DNA from: M30B19 sp041741535
Lineage (GTDB): Bacteria; Planctomycetota; Planctomycetia; Pirellulales; Pirellulaceae
Reading direction: 5' to 3'
NCBI GenBank assembly: GCA_041741535.1
Contig: JBGSJV010000095.1
Coordinates: 43,086 to 107,085 of the forward strand
DNA length: 64,000 nucleotides
Position numbers and translations under genes: made by a program. The notes beneath the pieces are model-generated. The model ran no database searches. It saw only the letters and a program-made list of their open reading frames with translations, and had not been told where the DNA came from. Positions 15,301 to 24,704 of the stretch are shown piece after piece. The first letter of the stretch is position 1. Every line of letters begins with the position of its first letter.

Positions 15301-18300
15301 CTACTTCGTTTCGTACTCTAGCATCAAACGATCCGCAAAAAACTCGAACATTCTTTGCGTGACATAAGGTTGGTAGGCTCCGAATCCATGCCGAGTCCCC
15401 GGCAGGTACAGCATGTCGAACTTCTTGTTGGCCTTGATCAATGCGTCCACCAATCGCAACGTGTTGGCGGGATGAACGTTGTTGTCCAATTCGCCGTGCA
15501 CCAAGAACAAGTGATGTTTTAGGTTAGCGGCCAACTCCGCATTGGTGGGAACCTTGATTTCAAACCGAGTTTTCTGCTCGGTTTTTGATTCTTGGTTCTC
15601 TTGCTTGCCTTGTTCGTCTTGTTGCTGGCCATCAACTTGTTCTTCTTGCTGCTTCTGGTCGTCCTGTTGGTTTTGTGTTTGCTCTTGTTGTTGCTCGCCT
15701 TGCCGACCACCTCGGCCGCGGCCGCGCCGTCGTTGTTGGTCGCGGCCCGATTGTTGTTCGGTTTGCTCCTGTTGGACTTGTTGCTGCTGTTGCTCTTGTT
15801 GTTCTTGTTCTTGCTCTTGCTTTTGTTGTTCTTGCTTTTGTTGTTCTTCTTGCAACCACAGCGGCAAAGGTTCGTGGTCGCCCCACAGTCGTTGTTCGAA
15901 GGACCATGGATCTTCGTCGGCGGCCATTTCGTAATCGAAAAAGAAGTCCTCGGGCTGCACGTCGAGAATAGCCTGCAGGTCCGAAGGTCCACTTTGGGAT
16001 TGGCCACGGTCGGTTTGGCGGTTGGTTGCGGAATCCGCGGTCTGTTCGACTGGAACTTCGCGCAGGCCGTGCCATCGCTCGGACCACGAGTTGTTGTAAA
16101 TGTTGTTGTCGTGATTACCGGCTGTTGAAAATCCGGCCTTGAAAAAGTCGTTGTAGGGTGGAACCATCAATGCAGCCGCCGTCATAAAACCACCACCGGA
16201 ATGCCCGTACATGCCAACTCGTTCGACGTCGATATACGGAAATCGTTGCGCCAATTGTTCAATCGCGGCCTTCTTGTCGGCCAACGCATAATCACGCAAA
16301 TTAAAATAGCCGTAACTGGCATAAGCCTTGGACCGACCGGGCGTCCCACCGCGATGTCCGACCTGGACCACAATAAATCCAATTTGGGCCAATTGCTGTT
16401 CTCCCGCAGTGGCCGTAAAGGCATGTCGCGTTCCCTCTTGCTGTGGACCTGGGTAAACATACGTAATGATCGGATACTTCTTGTTCGGATCAAAATTGAA
16501 CGGTTTGTACATGTTGCCAAACAAATCGGTGATCCCGTCCGAGGCTTTGACAACAAAGGTCTCGGGCATGCGGAACCCAACTTGTTCCAACCGACTCAAG
16601 TCACATTCCTCTAGCTTCAAAACCTCACCGCCATCACTGTTGCGAAGTACGGAGCAAGGCGCCAAATCAACTCGGGAAAAGTTGTCCACCAAGTACTTTT
16701 TGCTCGGAGAGAGTACGGCCGTGTGGTTGGCATCACCCGGGTTCAGCAACTTGAGATCGCCTCCGTCCAAACGGATGGAGTACAGATGAGAATAGTTCAA
16801 GTTCTCACCCGGTTCACGACCCATGGCCGTAAAATACAAGATCCGATTCTCTTCGTCCAAATCAACCAAACGGTCCGCAAAAAAAGTTCCCGACGTAATC
16901 GCGTTCTTCAACTGACCCTGATTGTCATACAAATAGAAGTGCCCCCATCCACTGCGTTCGGACCACCAAATCATCTCTTCATTGTTTTTTAAGAAGCGAA
17001 TCGCTTTCGGAGCAATCGTCGACTTTTCAAAGCCTTCTTCAAATATGGATTTGATCTGGCTATTTGCCAGGTCCAACGCGCAGTATTCGACATTGCGCAA
17101 CAATCGATCTCGGCGCAAAAAACGAATCGAATCGTGCGTCTCACTGAACCGGATGTCGCTGTAAAACTCGTCTTTCCAGCGAGGTGCAATCCGACTGAGT
17201 GCCGTTTGACCGAGTTGGAACCAGTACAATTCCGACTTGCGGACGGCGTCTTCACCAGGCATCGGGTAACTGTAAGTTTCCAGCGCTGGTCGTGGTGAGG
17301 CCAAAGAATTGATCACCCACAAGTCGTTGACACCCCGCGAGTCCGAACGCGAAACATAAAACTTCTGCGAGTCTTTTGACCATGTAATGTTGGGACGTGA
17401 TAGAGCGTCCTCTTTGATCTCTTGTGGGGCACCACGACGGCCGGCGCGACCAGCGAAACTGTATTTGTCGACACCGTCGGTCGTGATTTGCACCGCCAAT
17501 TCATCCCACTTCGGATCGACCTTTGGCCCAGCGGTCGCTTCATCCGCGGGCTTTTCCGATTCCTGAGTCTTTTGTTCCGTAGTCTCCGTGGTCTGCTGTT
17601 GACCGTCCTGCTTGATTTCGTCCTGTTTGACTTCCTCTTGCTTAATTTCGTCCTGCTTGACTTCGTCTTGCTTGACTTCCTGTTGTTTGTCTTGCTCTTG
17701 CTTGACTTCGTCCTGTTTGACTTCCTCTTGTTGGCCCTGCTCTTGCTTCGTTTCTTCTTGTTTGTCCTGTTCTTGCTGCGTTTCTTCTTGCTTGACACCC
17801 TCCTGGTTCCCTTGCTCCTGGTTCCCTTGCTCCTGGTTCCCTTGCTGTGTTTGCGTTTCTTGAGTCTGAGACTCCTGAGCGGAGGCCTGCAATAGATTCC
17901 AGAACCCAGGTGATGAAGTATCCATTAGCTCCAATCGCGGCTCGTTTCGCTCGATCTCTTCTTTGATCTCTTCTTTGATCTCTTCTTTGATCTCTTCTTT
18001 GATCTCTTCTTTGATCTCTTCTTTGATCTCTTCCTTAGTCTCTTCCTTAGTGACTTCCTTAGTGACTTCCTTAGTGACTTCGTTCGTTTGTTCCGTTAGG
18101 GCTGGCGATGGGTCAGCTTTGGGCGGCTCCGTCGTGGGAGCGGGTTCTTCAGGGACTCGCACCAAATACAGATTATGGCCCTTGGCAAAAACATAAGACT
18201 TGCGATCGGGTGAAAAGTTTCGATGGGCGTCGTTGGGCCCTGGCGGGTTCGCGTCCCCAGGTCGCTCCCCGCGTTCTTGTTGGCCACGCTCCCGCCGCTG

Positions 18301-19056
18301 CTCGTTGTCACGCTGTTCCTCCTGTTGGCGTTCCTCTTGTTGCCGCTCCTCCTGTTGGCGATCTTCTTGTTGCCGATCTTGCTGTTGGTCCTGCTGGCGT
18401 TGATCTTGTTGGCGCTGATCTTGTTGTTGTTCTTGCTGTTGTTGATCCTGTTGGTCTCGTTGACCCGGAGGTCGGCGGCCACCACCGAACGGGGCTGGAG
18501 GCGCGGGGCCAAGTTTCTTCAGCTCTTGCGACTTAAGCGAGTATTCGTATTGAATTTGCTCCACAACGAATTTCAGATTGTCGTCTTTCCCGCTGACTTC
18601 CAACCGAGTTAACGATAGCTGGTTTGGTTCAACGGCCTGACGAGACAAGATCGACAGTTGCCCAGCCAACTTCACGTGATCGAACAGTGGCAACCGAGTC
18701 CCATTCTCTGGATTCACTCGCCAATATTTCGTCCCAGCGGCGGTCTTGTACGAGTACCAGAACTCGTCGGTATTATCGATCCAAGTCGGTGTCACCGAGG
18801 TGCTGTAGACAAATTGACGCAAATACGTCGAGCTATATTGCTCTGCTTGCCGGAAGTTGGGCGTCGTCACCCGCGGGCGATCGTCATCCGACTGGGGAAC
18901 TCTAGCGTTCCCGACAACCCCCAGACCAGCCGCTGCCACGAGACTTACCAGCCCAATACCGACCGTTCTAACGACTTTGGCCACCATTGGCCGCCGAGCG
19001 ACGGTCGGGAATGTCCGACGGGCTACGAGAAGATTCCGCAATTCGTTCGTCATCAT
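15301..19056 (-). CDS. S9-family (DPP-IV/prolyl oligopeptidase type) serine peptidase with Gln/Glu-rich inserts
   Basis: About 1251 residues against about 700 for the family. An N-terminal membrane or signal segment is followed by a DPP-IV-type beta-propeller and a C-terminal alpha/beta-hydrolase domain. The triad is intact: Ser953 in YGHSGGGF, Asp1191 in HGELDNN, His1223 in TRHGFG. Four low-complexity inserts enlarge it: QQDQ-rich (DNA 18285-18455), KEEI/KEVT repeats (17953-18075), QEQ/KQDE repeats (17560-17880), and a QE/QRRRGRG block (15565-15860) between the catalytic Ser and Asp. It is presumably a secreted or periplasmic dipeptidyl peptidase. I use ATG 19056; a TTG 9 bases earlier is also in frame. 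Confidence 0.88.
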   Translation of the reverse strand: MMTNELRNLLVARRTFPTVARRPMVAKVVRTVGIGLVSLVAAAGLGVVGNARVPQSDDDRPRVTTPNFRQAEQYSSTYLRQFVYSTSVTPTWIDNTDEFWYSYKTAAGTKYWRVNPENGTRLPLFDHVKLAGQLSILSRQAVEPNQLSLTRLEVSGKDDNLKFVVEQIQYEYSLKSQELKKLGPAPPAPFGGGRRPPGQRDQQDQQQQEQQQDQRQQDQRQQDQQQDRQQEDRQQEERQQEERQQEEQRDNEQRRERGQQERGERPGDANPPGPNDAHRNFSPDRKSYVFAKGHNLYLVRVPEEPAPTTEPPKADPSPALTEQTNEVTKEVTKEVTKEETKEEIKEEIKEEIKEEIKEEIKEEIKEEIERNEPRLELMDTSSPGFWNLLQASAQESQTQETQTQQGNQEQGNQEQGNQEGVKQEETQQEQDKQEETKQEQGQQEEVKQDEVKQEQDKQQEVKQDEVKQDEIKQEEVKQDEIKQDGQQQTTETTEQKTQESEKPADEATAGPKVDPKWDELAVQITTDGVDKYSFAGRAGRRGAPQEIKEDALSRPNITWSKDSQKFYVSRSDSRGVNDLWVINSLASPRPALETYSYPMPGEDAVRKSELYWFQLGQTALSRIAPRWKDEFYSDIRFSETHDSIRFLRRDRLLRNVEYCALDLANSQIKSIFEEGFEKSTIAPKAIRFLKNNEEMIWWSERSGWGHFYLYDNQGQLKNAITSGTFFADRLVDLDEENRILYFTAMGREPGENLNYSHLYSIRLDGGDLKLLNPGDANHTAVLSPSKKYLVDNFSRVDLAPCSVLRNSDGGEVLKLEECDLSRLEQVGFRMPETFVVKASDGITDLFGNMYKPFNFDPNKKYPIITYVYPGPQQEGTRHAFTATAGEQQLAQIGFIVVQVGHRGGTPGRSKAYASYGYFNLRDYALADKKAAIEQLAQRFPYIDVERVGMYGHSGGGFMTAAALMVPPYNDFFKAGFSTAGNHDNNIYNNSWSERWHGLREVPVEQTADSATNRQTDRGQSQSGPSDLQAILDVQPEDFFFDYEMAADEDPWSFEQRLWGDHEPLPLWLQEEQQKQEQQKQEQEQEQQEQQQQQVQQEQTEQQSGRDQQRRRGRGRGGRQGEQQQEQTQNQQDDQKQQEEQVDGQQQDEQGKQENQESKTEQKTRFEIKVPTNAELAANLKHHLFLVHGELDNNVHPANTLRLVDALIKANKKFDMLYLPGTRHGFGAYQPYVTQRMFEFFADRLMLEYETK
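17953..18075. repeat. 12-bp microsatellite inside the S9 peptidase gene
   Basis: Six perfect copies of GATCTCTTCTTT run from 17953 to 18024, followed by drifting copies (AGTCTCTTCCTT, AGTGACTTCCTT). They encode KEEI/KEET/KEVT repeats on the minus strand. Because the unit is a multiple of three, copy-number change keeps the frame. Confidence 0.9.
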
Positions 19057-19333
19057 GGCTTTCAAGTTCCATTCGTTCGGTGATTGGCCGCGCCCCGCGA
19101 TCTCATTAGGTTACCTAGAACCCGACTTTCCCGAGGCGGGTTTCGCTAAGAATTTGGAACATCGCCCAGATTTTGCAAATTTTTGGCGTCACAGAAATCA
19201 AAGATCCGCGTATGGGATTTGTCCAAGGCAGACTTTGGCCCCAAAAAGCCACACCGAGCCCGCCGCCGACGCCCACCAAAACTTCGGACACGAACCTGCT
19301 GGAACGAACCAGCTTCCACGGAGAAGAGCGACC

Positions 19334-19474
19334 ATGCCAGACGGACGACGCAAACGCCGGTTTTCCTCGAATCAGATCAAACGCCAATGGTACGCCAACC
19401 ATCGAGCCCGCCGCTTCGCGCAGCGTTTCTTCGGCCTGAGCTACCCATTTGCCGGGTCCCAGGCGGCTATTTGA
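19334..19474 (+). CDS. Candidate small basic protein, 46 residues
   Basis: In the 510-bp gap between the S9 peptidase and the large TPR-like gene there is a 46-residue frame, MPDGRRKRRFSSN to GSQAAI. A good ribosome binding site, GAGAAGAG, lies 6 bases upstream. The composition is strongly basic and aromatic (11 Arg/Lys in the first 30 residues), suggesting nucleic-acid or ribosome contact. I recognise no family. The alternative is a chance frame, so confidence is modest. The rest of the gap (19066-19333 and 19475-19575) shows nothing. Confidence 0.4.
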   Translation: MPDGRRKRRFSSNQIKRQWYANHRARRFAQRFFGLSYPFAGSQAAI

Positions 19475-19575
19475 ATGACCTAATGTAGGGCCTCGGAAGG
19501 ATAGCCTTAAGAATGCCGCCCGCGAATCTTACCCAACCCTCTGTTTCTCACTTCGGCATATGAACTCCCCAACGG

Positions 19576-22500
19576 CTATTCCGTACTCCCCAGCTCGACA
19601 ATGTCTTGACCTTCGATCTGCCAGGCATCAAGTTCCGACAGCCGAACCCGGCAGGGCAAACCCGAAGTTACCTTGGGAGCAAACAACAAGTCGTTCACCA
19701 GGACCACGAGGAAATCGATGTCGTTCGGTCGCTTGGTAAACGATTCAACGGTGAACCAAACCGGTTCCGCGAGGAGACCAACCCGATGTGTCATTCGGAC
19801 TCTTAATTTCGCCAACTCGACGGTCGAAAGAACCGCCCTCAAGTCTTTTCGAAATCGTCGCTGCTGATCCCGTGAAATCGTCGGTCCCTCTTCAAACCTG
19901 GGACCAAAAATCCCCTGCCGTCGAAAAACGGAACTCGCACGATCGGTGGTTTGAAATTTCCAAGCAGAAGATGGCAACACGAGTTTCCAATCGTCGGCGG
20001 CGTACCAAACCGAAACACGATCATCAACCAACGCTTCCATCAATCGTAACATCTTGTTGATGTCGTTATTCAGATCATCCAAGGGCGATTGAATGTGGTC
20101 AAATACGTCCCGCAGCTCTCGACCCACTACGATCGTCGCTCTGGCATTATCTGCAGCGACTTGCTCGGGAATAAACTCGCTGCGTTCCAATGCGGGAACC
20201 GGTGCCCTTGATTGCAACTGCAAGAACCATCTGGCATGTGGCGTTGATGTTGACTCGAACACAAACGTGGGACACGAAGCAATACCGTTCGGATCAAGTG
20301 GCGCCTGCGCGACGGTGAAGTCATCTCCCAGAACCTCGCGAGCCGTCACGGCCACCTGGGGCAATTCCAAAATGAACGGTTCTCGCAAGTAGCCGACCCA
20401 TTGCACATGCGATTTAAGCGAGTCGATCCCAAACGGATTGGATCGTTGCAGCTCGCGATATTCAGAGCGGAAGACCTCCCATCTCAAATTCTCTGGTTTC
20501 GTCAACTCGTACATGGACCCCAAGTCAGCGGCCCTCAATTTTGCGGCGGCCGAGGCGTGGTTCTGTTGATGCGCGTCGATCAGTGCCTCGATCAGGACTC
20601 GGTCGTTGGGATCACTGCCTGCCTCCTGTCGAGCCAATTCGTAGTTCCCAGTACGAACATGTAATTTCGGCAGTTTCTCCGCCAAGAATTTCACTTCATA
20701 GTCCGTCTCCTTTGAAGCATCGCTCAAAGAAACTGCCTGATCCAACCACTTCTCAAAATCCATGACGTTGTTTTGTTGCTCCGCGCGACCGGCCATCCAA
20801 ATTGCGAAGTCACGGTCGACGGACGCCTTTGCCAAATGTTCGGCGACCAAGAGCTCGAGCTGCTCGGGTGATTCTTTTTCGAGAATTTCTGCGAGTTCCT
20901 GAAACAATACTGATTTTTCGGCAGAGGCTCGGTAGTAGTCCAACCACAATCCACCATCACAGATCGTGCGGTAGAGACGACGCTGCGAATAGACTCTTGT
21001 AAATCCATCGTCCGGAGCCGTACGCATCGCCTGTTCGTACCATTCAATGGCTTTGGAGAATTGGCTTTGATGGACCGCAAGGTCGCCACGATACATCGCC
21101 AGATTAGGGTCGGCGGGTCGCTGGAGTTGGTGCTGTTCAACGATCGCCTCCAAGGCTTCCCATTGTTTCAGATCGACCAACACGTCCGCCAGTTCCGCAA
21201 AAAACTCGTCGATCACTGCGACTTGCTTCCCGGCTCGCTGAACCGTTTCTTCGTAGGCAGTTCCCGATCGGCCGGTCAGTGCCATCACTTCCGCGATTCG
21301 GCTGGGAAGTGAACTGGCGAGGCTGATGTGGCTTTCGTAGAGAGGTTCCTCAGCTTCGCTCATTTCGTCCGCAACTTGGTCCTCCACTTCATTGGCGGAG
21401 TCTATCGGGACGTCCGCCTCAGATGTTACCTCCGGTGCAACGGGCCAATGGTTGAAACGCGTGCGAATCTCCCGTTCCGCGCGTTCCAACTCCCCATTTG
21501 CGATCAGATATTCCAGTAGTTTGTCGACGGCCAATGGGTCGTCGGGGAAGTGTTTGCCGTGTTGCAGCAACAATTCCGTCCACTCGGCATCGCTCAGGAC
21601 CGAATCGCCGTTGCGTTGGGCCCAATATTCGGACACGATCATTTCCGACTTCGCAGTCTCGAGATCGTAGACCTCGAGCACTTCTCCGAGACGCTGCATC
21701 GCGTCGTATTCAGCATGTTTGAACTTTTCTAGCTGATCCGAATCACTAGTCTTTGCCTTGGCTAACCGATACTCGGCCAACGCCGTTTCATAATCGTCAT
21801 TCCAGGCGGCGAGTTCGCCCTTCAACCAATGTCCTTCCGCTGATTCCGGCGATTCCGTTGCCACAAACGCAATCAACGACTCAAGTATCGTGTCGCCGTC
21901 ATCACGGATCAACAACTGATTCGCCAACTCGGTCGCGGACTGCAACGGACTGCCATCTTGTTTGAGCCAGGCGTCGACAACCGGCATTGCCAACGGTCCG
22001 AATCTTGCGGTTAGCCCAGCCATCTGCTCCGACCTCCACGGACTACTTCGGAATAAGTTATCCAAGGCCTCGTTACCGTCCGCTGGTTTGCCAATGGCAT
22101 GGAACGCCATCCCCAATAGCAAACAAACTTCAGGTGACTTGCCAACCAATGCTGCGTAAGCCTGCCCTTGTTCGATAGATGTTTCGAAGTCCTTTAACTG
22201 AAAATGGGCCCGCTGCTGGATCCGGTGAGCCCCCGGAAACTTCTCCGTGTCGGTCACTTGGCAACTGCACTTCAACGCGGCAGCGTGTTCGTTCATTGAT
22301 TGATAGGCGACCGCCATTCTCAGCCAGTCGCAGTCACGTAAGTTTGACGGAGCATTGGATTCAAGTGATTCCAGAATAGCTTTCGCCTTAGGAAAATCCA
22401 ATTCCTTGACGAGTTGTCGCACATGTTCGAGCTCCGCTTCGATCTTGGTTACCTTAGGTGAAACAGGGATCTTGGTTTGACTCAGCCACTCGGAATGACT

Positions 22501-23112
22501 CATCCCCAGATCGATCCTTTGCCAATCAAATATTCGCGCACCCGTCTCATGCCAGGAAAACCAAAAACGCCACTCACGCGATTCCAGTCCATCGTCCGAA
22601 AATCCAATGGCATAAACGACGTACGTCTCCGGATCCGTGGCCGGTGAATCGACTTGGACAATGACCAACGAGTCAAGAAACGAGTCTCCGGAAAATGGTT
22701 GGAGCGCAGATTTCGTCAAATTTCTTCGTTCCAGCATCGATAGCTCCTGCAGTCGCCCCGTCGATCCCAATCTTCGAAGCATTCGTTGTTCATCGACAGG
22801 CAGGAGAGTACTGGCGAAGTGCCAAGTCATGAACAGTTCCAATCGCCCAAGAAAGCCGGCGAACTCGGGCGGCAGAACGGCCTCGGGCCGATCCAACGGG
22901 CTGTTTCCAATATCGAAAGAGCCAAACGCTTCCCGCGCCAGACGATTGGATTCGGCCGCTGTCAAATGCGGCACCGTCGAACTGGAGGTCCCCGTCGGGT
23001 CGTTGATTCTCCAGAGAACAACGAGTGGAGCAATCACGGTCAGCGAAACGCACAACAAAACGACGACGCCCACAATCACGAGACTAACAAAAGGGCTTTG
23101 CGACGCCTTCAT
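19576..23112 (-). CDS. Large membrane-anchored TPR-like protein of unknown function
   Basis: An 1178-residue protein with one N-terminal membrane helix (residues 9-35) and then a long helical extracytoplasmic region. Degenerate tetratricopeptide-type helix pairs recur, for example ALAEYRLAKAK, ALYESHISLASSL, and FSKAIEWYEQAMRTAPDDG near residue 690. An acidic stretch lies near residue 590. The last 250 residues become mixed and possibly globular. It is likely a scaffold for protein assembly at the membrane, but no partner can be named. GGAGTAACGG precedes the ATG. Size and domain layout resemble other planctomycete TPR proteins. Confidence 0.7.
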   Translation of the reverse strand: MKASQSPFVSLVIVGVVVLLCVSLTVIAPLVVLWRINDPTGTSSSTVPHLTAAESNRLAREAFGSFDIGNSPLDRPEAVLPPEFAGFLGRLELFMTWHFASTLLPVDEQRMLRRLGSTGRLQELSMLERRNLTKSALQPFSGDSFLDSLVIVQVDSPATDPETYVVYAIGFSDDGLESREWRFWFSWHETGARIFDWQRIDLGMSHSEWLSQTKIPVSPKVTKIEAELEHVRQLVKELDFPKAKAILESLESNAPSNLRDCDWLRMAVAYQSMNEHAAALKCSCQVTDTEKFPGAHRIQQRAHFQLKDFETSIEQGQAYAALVGKSPEVCLLLGMAFHAIGKPADGNEALDNLFRSSPWRSEQMAGLTARFGPLAMPVVDAWLKQDGSPLQSATELANQLLIRDDGDTILESLIAFVATESPESAEGHWLKGELAAWNDDYETALAEYRLAKAKTSDSDQLEKFKHAEYDAMQRLGEVLEVYDLETAKSEMIVSEYWAQRNGDSVLSDAEWTELLLQHGKHFPDDPLAVDKLLEYLIANGELERAEREIRTRFNHWPVAPEVTSEADVPIDSANEVEDQVADEMSEAEEPLYESHISLASSLPSRIAEVMALTGRSGTAYEETVQRAGKQVAVIDEFFAELADVLVDLKQWEALEAIVEQHQLQRPADPNLAMYRGDLAVHQSQFSKAIEWYEQAMRTAPDDGFTRVYSQRRLYRTICDGGLWLDYYRASAEKSVLFQELAEILEKESPEQLELLVAEHLAKASVDRDFAIWMAGRAEQQNNVMDFEKWLDQAVSLSDASKETDYEVKFLAEKLPKLHVRTGNYELARQEAGSDPNDRVLIEALIDAHQQNHASAAAKLRAADLGSMYELTKPENLRWEVFRSEYRELQRSNPFGIDSLKSHVQWVGYLREPFILELPQVAVTAREVLGDDFTVAQAPLDPNGIASCPTFVFESTSTPHARWFLQLQSRAPVPALERSEFIPEQVAADNARATIVVGRELRDVFDHIQSPLDDLNNDINKMLRLMEALVDDRVSVWYAADDWKLVLPSSAWKFQTTDRASSVFRRQGIFGPRFEEGPTISRDQQRRFRKDLRAVLSTVELAKLRVRMTHRVGLLAEPVWFTVESFTKRPNDIDFLVVLVNDLLFAPKVTSGLPCRVRLSELDAWQIEGQDIVELGSTE

Positions 23113-23446
23113 CCGTTACTCCAAAATGGCAATTAAAAAATGACATGATGAAACAATCAACCAACAGAACCATGCTGGTCGGTCGCAGTGCAACCGCAGT
23201 GCCCCGTTCAGACAACGTGAAGCCTACTGTCTGTAGGGATCTCCGTTCCCGCATGGGCTGAACCAATTGGTTGCCATTTGATAAAAACAACCACGACGTG
23301 ATGGGCAAGTAATGCCATGAGATTCGACGCAAGCCAGCCAGGCAAAAAGCAACTGCAACAAACGAGTAACCAGCAACCCACAGCCAAAATTCGTTTGATT
23401 TGCGAGAAATATCTGGCGATGAAGGCAGTGTAGGCGAATTGGACAT
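23084..23446 (-). CDS. Doubtful small membrane protein
   Basis: A 120-residue frame with a soluble-looking start (SNSPTLPSSPD), a hydrophobic segment (residues 22-40, WLWVAGYSFVAVAFCLAGL) and a second near residues 90-103. Its 3' end overlaps the start of the large TPR-like gene by 29 bp in another frame. No clear ribosome binding site is present and I know no family. It may instead be a shadow within the 513-bp upstream region of that gene and of msrB. Confidence 0.25.
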   Translation of the reverse strand: MSNSPTLPSSPDISRKSNEFWLWVAGYSFVAVAFCLAGLRRISWHYLPITSWLFLSNGNQLVQPMRERRSLQTVGFTLSERGTAVALRPTSMVLLVDCFIMSFFNCHFGVTDEGVAKPFC

Positions 23447-23625
23447 CTTGAAGCCGTTTTATCCCCGAGCGTGCCGGCCAGAAAACCTGTGTTTGGATTG
23501 TAGCGGCATTTCGGTTACAATAAAAGCGTCGCTTGCGGAGAAGAGTCTCGGCAAGGCCCATTGCAGCGGACCGCAAAGTTTGCTTGACCCACTTGCCCCC
23601 ACCAATGTTGCGAGGAGAACGAATC

Positions 23626-24438
23626 ATGAAGTCGACCCACCAACCCCAACGCGAATCCTCTCCCGTTGACGCAACGGAAATGGTCGTGGAAACATCGACG
23701 GCTCCGATTGCGGATTCGCATTTACCAAATCGACGCCGCTTGCTCGGGCTGGGCATGGTTGCTGGCGTTTCGCTGTGCTCGCTTCGCCTCTTTGGGCAGG
23801 AGAAGTCCGACACCAAAGAAGCCCTCCCCACTCAAGACGACGCCAAGTCCACCACCGAAAAGCCCGTGGCTGGAACCAAAGAATCCGCAGTTGACGAAAA
23901 GACCAAGGACGTGAGTGAAATGACTGAAGAAGAAGTGATGAACTACGAGCCCAAGTACAACAAGCTGAACAATAGCGAAAAACATGTGATTCAAAACAAG
24001 GGAACCGAACGAGCGTTCACGGGCAAGTACACCGATACCAAGGCCGAGGGCACTTACATTTGCCGACAATGCAACTTGCCTCTCTATCTTTCCAATGACA
24101 AGTTCCACAGCAATTGCGGTTGGCCTTCGTTTGATGACGAAATTCCGGGAGCGGTGAAGCGAGTTGTGGACGCCGACGGCTATCGCGTCGAAATCCTCTG
24201 TTCGAATTGTGGTGGCCACTTGGGTCACGTTTTTGAAGGAGAGCAATTCACGGTGAAGAATACTCGGCACTGCGTGAACAGTATCTCAATGAAACTCATC
24301 AACAAGAATAAAGAAATTCCCGAAGTCATCAAATCGCGCGAGACTCTCTTACGCGAGTGGACCGAAGCTCAGGAGAAGAAACGTCAAGAAGCCGCCAAGG
24401 CGGACGGCGGATCAGCGGGAGAAGGTGGCGGACGGTAA
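23626..24438 (+). CDS. msrB: Peptide-methionine (R)-S-oxide reductase with twin-arginine signal
   Basis: About 270 residues. It reduces methionine-R-sulfoxide in damaged proteins. An N-terminal segment NRRRLLGLGMVAG looks like a Tat signal, unusual for a mostly cytosolic family but plausible for an envelope repair enzyme. A charged linker follows. The MsrB core starts near residue 115 and has the zinc pairs CRQC and CSNCGGHLGH, the fold motif CGWPSF, and the catalytic Cys in RHCVNSISM. A Lys/Glu/Gly-rich tail closes it. AGGAG lies 8 bases before the ATG. The frame continues upstream to 23533 without homology. Confidence 0.93.
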   Translation: MKSTHQPQRESSPVDATEMVVETSTAPIADSHLPNRRRLLGLGMVAGVSLCSLRLFGQEKSDTKEALPTQDDAKSTTEKPVAGTKESAVDEKTKDVSEMTEEEVMNYEPKYNKLNNSEKHVIQNKGTERAFTGKYTDTKAEGTYICRQCNLPLYLSNDKFHSNCGWPSFDDEIPGAVKRVVDADGYRVEILCSNCGGHLGHVFEGEQFTVKNTRHCVNSISMKLINKNKEIPEVIKSRETLLREWTEAQEKKRQEAAKADGGSAGEGGGR

Positions 24439-24618
24439 GTCGCGCGGGAACAAAATCTGAAAGCGAAGAGACCGGATAAGTTCCAGGTTTTTTTGGAACG
24501 ATCGAGTGGCGAATTGCGAATTGGCCGTTGATGTAGGACTGGGCCGTGACGTGCGTACTTGATCGGTGTTTCCGCGACTTGAAAGTGCGTGTCACCAATC
24601 GCTTAATGACTTTCCTTC

Positions 24619-24665
24619 ACTTTGCCCTCTCCCCGTAGCGGATTTCTACGGGGAGAAGGTGCAAA
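24619..24665. terminator. Bidirectional hairpin between converging genes
   Basis: A perfect 10-bp stem (24629-24638 with 24646-24655) around CGGATTT extends outward as an imperfect stem (CTTTGC...GCAAAG). It sits between the converging msrB and DUF4142 genes. There is no long T-tract, so it may act as a barrier or as a repetitive element. Confidence 0.55.
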
Positions 24666-24704
24666 GGGAACTTGCCCAGTTTTCCGCAGTGGCATTCCGT
24701 GGGA

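Noticed and set aside
15592..16128. Long Leu/Ser/Cys-rich plus-strand frames opposite the S9 peptidase
   Set aside because: They are complements of Gln/Glu/Lys repeat codons. Composition is extreme and there is no ribosome site; similar frames occur at 17422-17895 and 17963-18612.
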